A stretch of 64,000 nucleotides of DNA. Source: Agrobacterium tumefaciens. GTDB lineage: Bacteria > Pseudomonadota > Alphaproteobacteria > Rhizobiales > Rhizobiaceae. Below the pieces are notes generated by a model, which did no database searches, had not been told where the DNA came from, and was given only the letters and a program-made list of their open reading frames with translations. The stretch lies in contig JAGIAH010000017.1 in the NCBI GenBank assembly GCA_017744915.1, positions 1-64,000 of the forward strand. Reading direction: 5' to 3'. Below, piece by piece: positions 61,339 to 64,000 of the stretch. Both the position numbers and the translations under genes were made by a program. Each line of letters starts with the position of its first letter. The stretch's first letter is position 1.

Positions 61339-62589
61339 ATGCGCTATTCCGCCTTTTCCATTTTCAAGAACGGCCTTTTTGGCAACAAATCCTGGAAACC
61401 CGCATGGCGGGATGTGTCACCGAAACCGCATTATGACGTCATCATCGTAGGCGGCGGCGGGCATGGGCTGGCGACGGCCTATTATCTCGCCAAGGAATTC
61501 GGCATCACCAATGTCGCGGTGCTGGAGAAAAACTACATCGGCTCCGGCAATGTCGGCCGCAACACCACGATCATTCGCTCCAACTATCTGCTACCGGGCA
61601 ATAACCCGTTCTACGAGCTTTCGATGAAGCTGTGGGAAGGGCTGGAGCAGGATTTCAACTTCAACGCCATGGTTTCCCAGCGCGGTGTGTTGAACCTCTT
61701 TCACTCGGATGCGCAGCGTGATGCCTATACAAGGCGCGGCAATGCCATGCGGCTGCACGGTGTCGATGCCGAGTTGCTGGACCGCACCTCGGTCAAAGCG
61801 ATGTTGCCGTTTCTCGATTTCGATAATGCACGCTTTCCCGTTCAGGGTGGATTGCTGCAAAGGCGCGGCGGCACCGTCCGCCATGATGCCGTGGCCTGGG
61901 GTTATGCGCGCGGCGCAGACAGCCGCGGCGTCGATATCATCCAGGGCTGCGAGGTGACGGGCATTCGCCGGGAAAACGGCGCGGTCGTGGGCGTCGAGAC
62001 GAGCCGCGGCTTCATCGGTTGCGGCAAGCTGGCTTTGGCGGCGGCGGGCAATTCTTCGCAGGTCGCCGCCATGGCCGGGCTGAAGTTGCCAATCGAAAGC
62101 CATGTACTTCAGGCTTTCGTGTCGGAAGGGCTGAAGCCCTTCATCGACGGCGTCGTCACCTTCGGTGCCGGCCATTTTTACGTCTCGCAATCGGACAAGG
62201 GCGGCCTCGTCTTCGGCGGCGATATAGACGGCTATAATTCCTACGCCCAGCGCGGCAATCTGGCGACGGTCGAGCATGTGGCGGAAGCCGGCAAGGCGAT
62301 GATACCCGCACTCTCCCGCGTCCGGGTGCTGCGCTCCTGGGGCGGCATCATGGATATGTCGATGGATGGTTCGCCGATCATCGACCAGACCCCGATCGAC
62401 AATCTCTATCTCAATGCCGGCTGGTGTTACGGCGGCTTCAAGGCGACGCCCGCCTCCGGTTTCTGCTTCGCCCATCTTCTCGCACGCGGCGCGCCGCAGG
62501 AAACGGCAACGGCCTTCCGGCTGGACCGCTTCCGGCGCGGTTATCTCATCGATGAAAAGGGCCAGGGCGCCCAGCCCAACCTCCACTAA
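61339..62589 (+). CDS. soxB: Sarcosine oxidase beta subunit-like (SoxB) / N-methylglutamate dehydrogenase MgdA
   Basis: 416 residues from the ATG at 61339, preceded by CGAGG. The FAD-binding Rossmann motif is YDVIIVGGGGHGLATAYYLA. The site for covalent FMN is H182 in GGTVRHDAVAWGYARG. C-terminal GWCYGGFKATPASGFCFAHL matches heterotetrameric sarcosine oxidase beta. These enzymes demethylate an N-methyl amino acid and pass the methyl group to THF. The neighbouring glx and glnT genes leave open whether the substrate is sarcosine or N-methylglutamate. Confidence 0.93.
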   Translation: MRYSAFSIFKNGLFGNKSWKPAWRDVSPKPHYDVIIVGGGGHGLATAYYLAKEFGITNVAVLEKNYIGSGNVGRNTTIIRSNYLLPGNNPFYELSMKLWEGLEQDFNFNAMVSQRGVLNLFHSDAQRDAYTRRGNAMRLHGVDAELLDRTSVKAMLPFLDFDNARFPVQGGLLQRRGGTVRHDAVAWGYARGADSRGVDIIQGCEVTGIRRENGAVVGVETSRGFIGCGKLALAAAGNSSQVAAMAGLKLPIESHVLQAFVSEGLKPFIDGVVTFGAGHFYVSQSDKGGLVFGGDIDGYNSYAQRGNLATVEHVAEAGKAMIPALSRVRVLRSWGGIMDMSMDGSPIIDQTPIDNLYLNAGWCYGGFKATPASGFCFAHLLARGAPQETATAFRLDRFRRGYLIDEKGQGAQPNLH

Positions 62590-62666
62590 ATCCAAAGCGG
62601 GATTTCAGGCGAAAACCGCTCACACTTTTCGCCATCCCGCTATCTCGCGGACCAAGGACATTCGAA

Positions 62667-62942
62667 ATGGCAAGTCTCGTGCCCTGCCCGCATTGCGGGC
62701 CAAGACCCAAGGAAGAATTCACCATCAAGGGTGCTGCCCTTCAAAGGCCTGCGGCGGATGCCGGCACTGAGGAATGGTTCGACTACGTCTATCTGCGCGA
62801 CAATCCGCGCGGAGCCTATGAGGAATATTGGCACCACACCTCCGGTTGCCGCCGCTGGCTGGTCGTCGCCCGCGATACCGTCACCCATGAGATATCCGCC
62901 TGCCGCGACGCGACCGACAAGACGAAAGTGACAAGCGCATGA
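62667..62942 (+). CDS. soxD: Sarcosine oxidase delta subunit-like (SoxD) / MgdB
   Basis: 91 residues with the zinc site of SoxD: C7 and C10 (VPCPHCGPRPKEEF), H57 and C61 (YWHHTSGCRRWLVVARDT). It is a small structural subunit of the heterotetramer. Its stop overlaps the soxA start (ATGA). Confidence 0.94.
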   Translation: MASLVPCPHCGPRPKEEFTIKGAALQRPAADAGTEEWFDYVYLRDNPRGAYEEYWHHTSGCRRWLVVARDTVTHEISACRDATDKTKVTSA

Positions 62943-64000
62943 GTTCCAACCGCCTGAAGACCGGCGGTCTAATCGACCGCTCCAAACCACTTTCCTTCAC
63001 CTTCGACGGCAAGCCGATGTCAGGCTTTGCGGGCGACAGCCTTGCCTCCGCCCTGCTCGCCAATGGCCAGCAACTCGTAGGCCGCAGTTTCAAATACCAC
63101 CGCCCACGCGGTATATTGACGGCGGGTGCAGCCGAGCCGAACGCGCTGATGACCATCGGCCGTGACGGCCGCACGGAGCCGAACACCCGCGCCACCATGC
63201 AGGAACTTTATGCCGGGCTGGAAGCCAGAAGCCAGAACCGCTGGCCCTCTCTCGATTTCGATATCGGCGCGCTGACCGGCCTTCTGTCGCCCTTCCTCGG
63301 CGCGGGGTTCTATTACAAGACCTTCATGTGGCCTGCCGCCTTCTGGGAAAAGGTCTACGAGCCCTTCATCCGCAAAGCCGCCGGTCTCGGCAAAGCAAGC
63401 TACGAGGCGGATCCGGATACCTATGACAAATGCTGGGCGCATTGCGACCTGCTGGTGATCGGTTCCGGCGCGGCCGGGCTCGCCGCAGCCCTTGCCGCAG
63501 GACGCGCCGGCGCGAGCGTCATCATTGTGGATGAACATTCCCTCGCAGGCGGCGGGCTTCTTTCCGAGACAGCGGCCATCGGCGGCAAGAGCGCTCCGGA
63601 TTTCGCGGCGCAATGCGTCGCCGAACTCGACGCTTTGCCGAATGTAACGGTGCTGACGCGAACCACGGCCTTCGGCTGGTATGACGGCAACGTCTTCGGC
63701 GCGGTGGAACGGGTGCAAAAGCACCTGCCCGATCCGAAAGCACATGTGCCCGTGGAGCGCCTGTGGCGCATCGTCGCCAAACGAGCGCTGCTTGCAACCG
63801 GTGCGGAAGAACGGCCGCTGGTGTTCGGCGGTAACGATGTTCCCGGTGTGATGATGGCGGGCGCCATGCGCAGCTATCTCAACCGTTATGCCGTAAGCCC
63901 CGGTACGACGACGGCAATTTTCACCACCAACGACAGCGGATATGCGCTTGCCCGCGATCTGGAGGCGCAGGGCATCGCTCTTGCCGCCATCATCGACAGC
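62939..64000 (+). CDS. soxA: Sarcosine oxidase alpha subunit-like (SoxA) / MgdC, 3' end outside the window
   Basis: The first 354 residues of a protein expected to be about 1000 long. The N-terminal 2Fe-2S-ferredoxin-like domain (DGKPMSGFAGDSLASALLAN, SFKYHRPRGILTAGAAEPNA) is followed by the NAD-binding fold CDLLVIGSGAAGLAAALAAG. The folate-binding C-terminal half and soxG would lie to the right. ATG overlaps the soxD stop by four bases. No frameshift is seen up to the window edge. Confidence 0.94.
   Translation, partial: MSSNRLKTGGLIDRSKPLSFTFDGKPMSGFAGDSLASALLANGQQLVGRSFKYHRPRGILTAGAAEPNALMTIGRDGRTEPNTRATMQELYAGLEARSQNRWPSLDFDIGALTGLLSPFLGAGFYYKTFMWPAAFWEKVYEPFIRKAAGLGKASYEADPDTYDKCWAHCDLLVIGSGAAGLAAALAAGRAGASVIIVDEHSLAGGGLLSETAAIGGKSAPDFAAQCVAELDALPNVTVLTRTTAFGWYDGNVFGAVERVQKHLPDPKAHVPVERLWRIVAKRALLATGAEERPLVFGGNDVPGVMMAGAMRSYLNRYAVSPGTTTAIFTTNDSGYALARDLEAQGIALAAIIDS

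Overview
The window looks like an Agrobacterium (biovar 1 / A. tumefaciens complex) chromosome segment. It is GC-rich and gene-dense, and it carries rhizobial palindromic repeats. Three genes together are close to diagnostic: a telA telomere resolvase, which is expected only in agrobacteria with a linear replicon, next to the lpiA-acvB lysyl-phosphatidylglycerol synthase/hydrolase pair. No rRNA, tRNA, CRISPR array, prophage or intact insertion sequence was seen.

Layout. 1-1.9 kb: the end of a sugar-type ABC ATPase and a PfkB kinase. 2-13.3 kb: a D-amino-acid/peptide locus with a P1 (DmpA-type) aminopeptidase, D-amino acid aminotransferase, LysR regulator, S12 D-aminopeptidase, five-gene dipeptide-type ABC importer and M19 dipeptidase. 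13.3-19.5 kb: a small membrane protein, lpiA-acvB and telA. 19.6-26.9 kb: the gamma-resorcylate (2,6-dihydroxybenzoate) cluster in the order graR-DAFCBE-K, with a shared palindromic operator motif upstream of graD/graR and of graK. 27-31.3 kb: a lipoprotein, an Omp25-type barrel, an OmpR/histidine-kinase pair and a TetR. 31.5-33.5 kb: an StcD-like N-methylproline demethylase. 33.6-37.3 kb: a probable TetR-DUF5666-cytochrome b-molybdopterin protein-HdeD operon. 37.5-38.2 kb: a YgeA-type racemase, followed by an AraC-family gene remnant.

38.7-54.1 kb is the most interesting region. A minus-strand series encodes an AA_synth (DUF1185) protein, an alpha/beta hydrolase, a flavin reductase with a degenerate Nudix-like tail, an LLM (luciferase-like) monooxygenase, an aldehyde dehydrogenase, a NIPSNAP protein, a PotABCD-type transporter and a succinate-semialdehyde dehydrogenase. 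An amino-acid-type ABC transporter, an iron-type alcohol dehydrogenase and a GntR/FCD regulator lie beside it. One palindrome, TGGYRTRCCA, lies upstream of the catabolic operon, of the transporter operon and of the GntR gene, so these form one regulon. The enzyme set matches the trigonelline (N-methylnicotinate) pathway known from Acinetobacter (TgnA-E), whose products are methylamine, formate, CO2 and succinate semialdehyde.

54.1-64 kb: purU, a type III glutamine synthetase (glnT/gmaS type), glxD-glxC-glxB (mgs type), two regulators, and divergent soxB-soxD-soxA (mgd type), cut by the window edge. This set fits either the N-methylglutamate route of methylamine assimilation or sarcosine oxidation. 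Read together, the right third could import an N-methylated plant betaine, open its ring, send the carbon to succinate and pass the methylamine to the N-methylglutamate pathway. The individual families are well supported by motifs. The substrate and the link between the two halves are inference.
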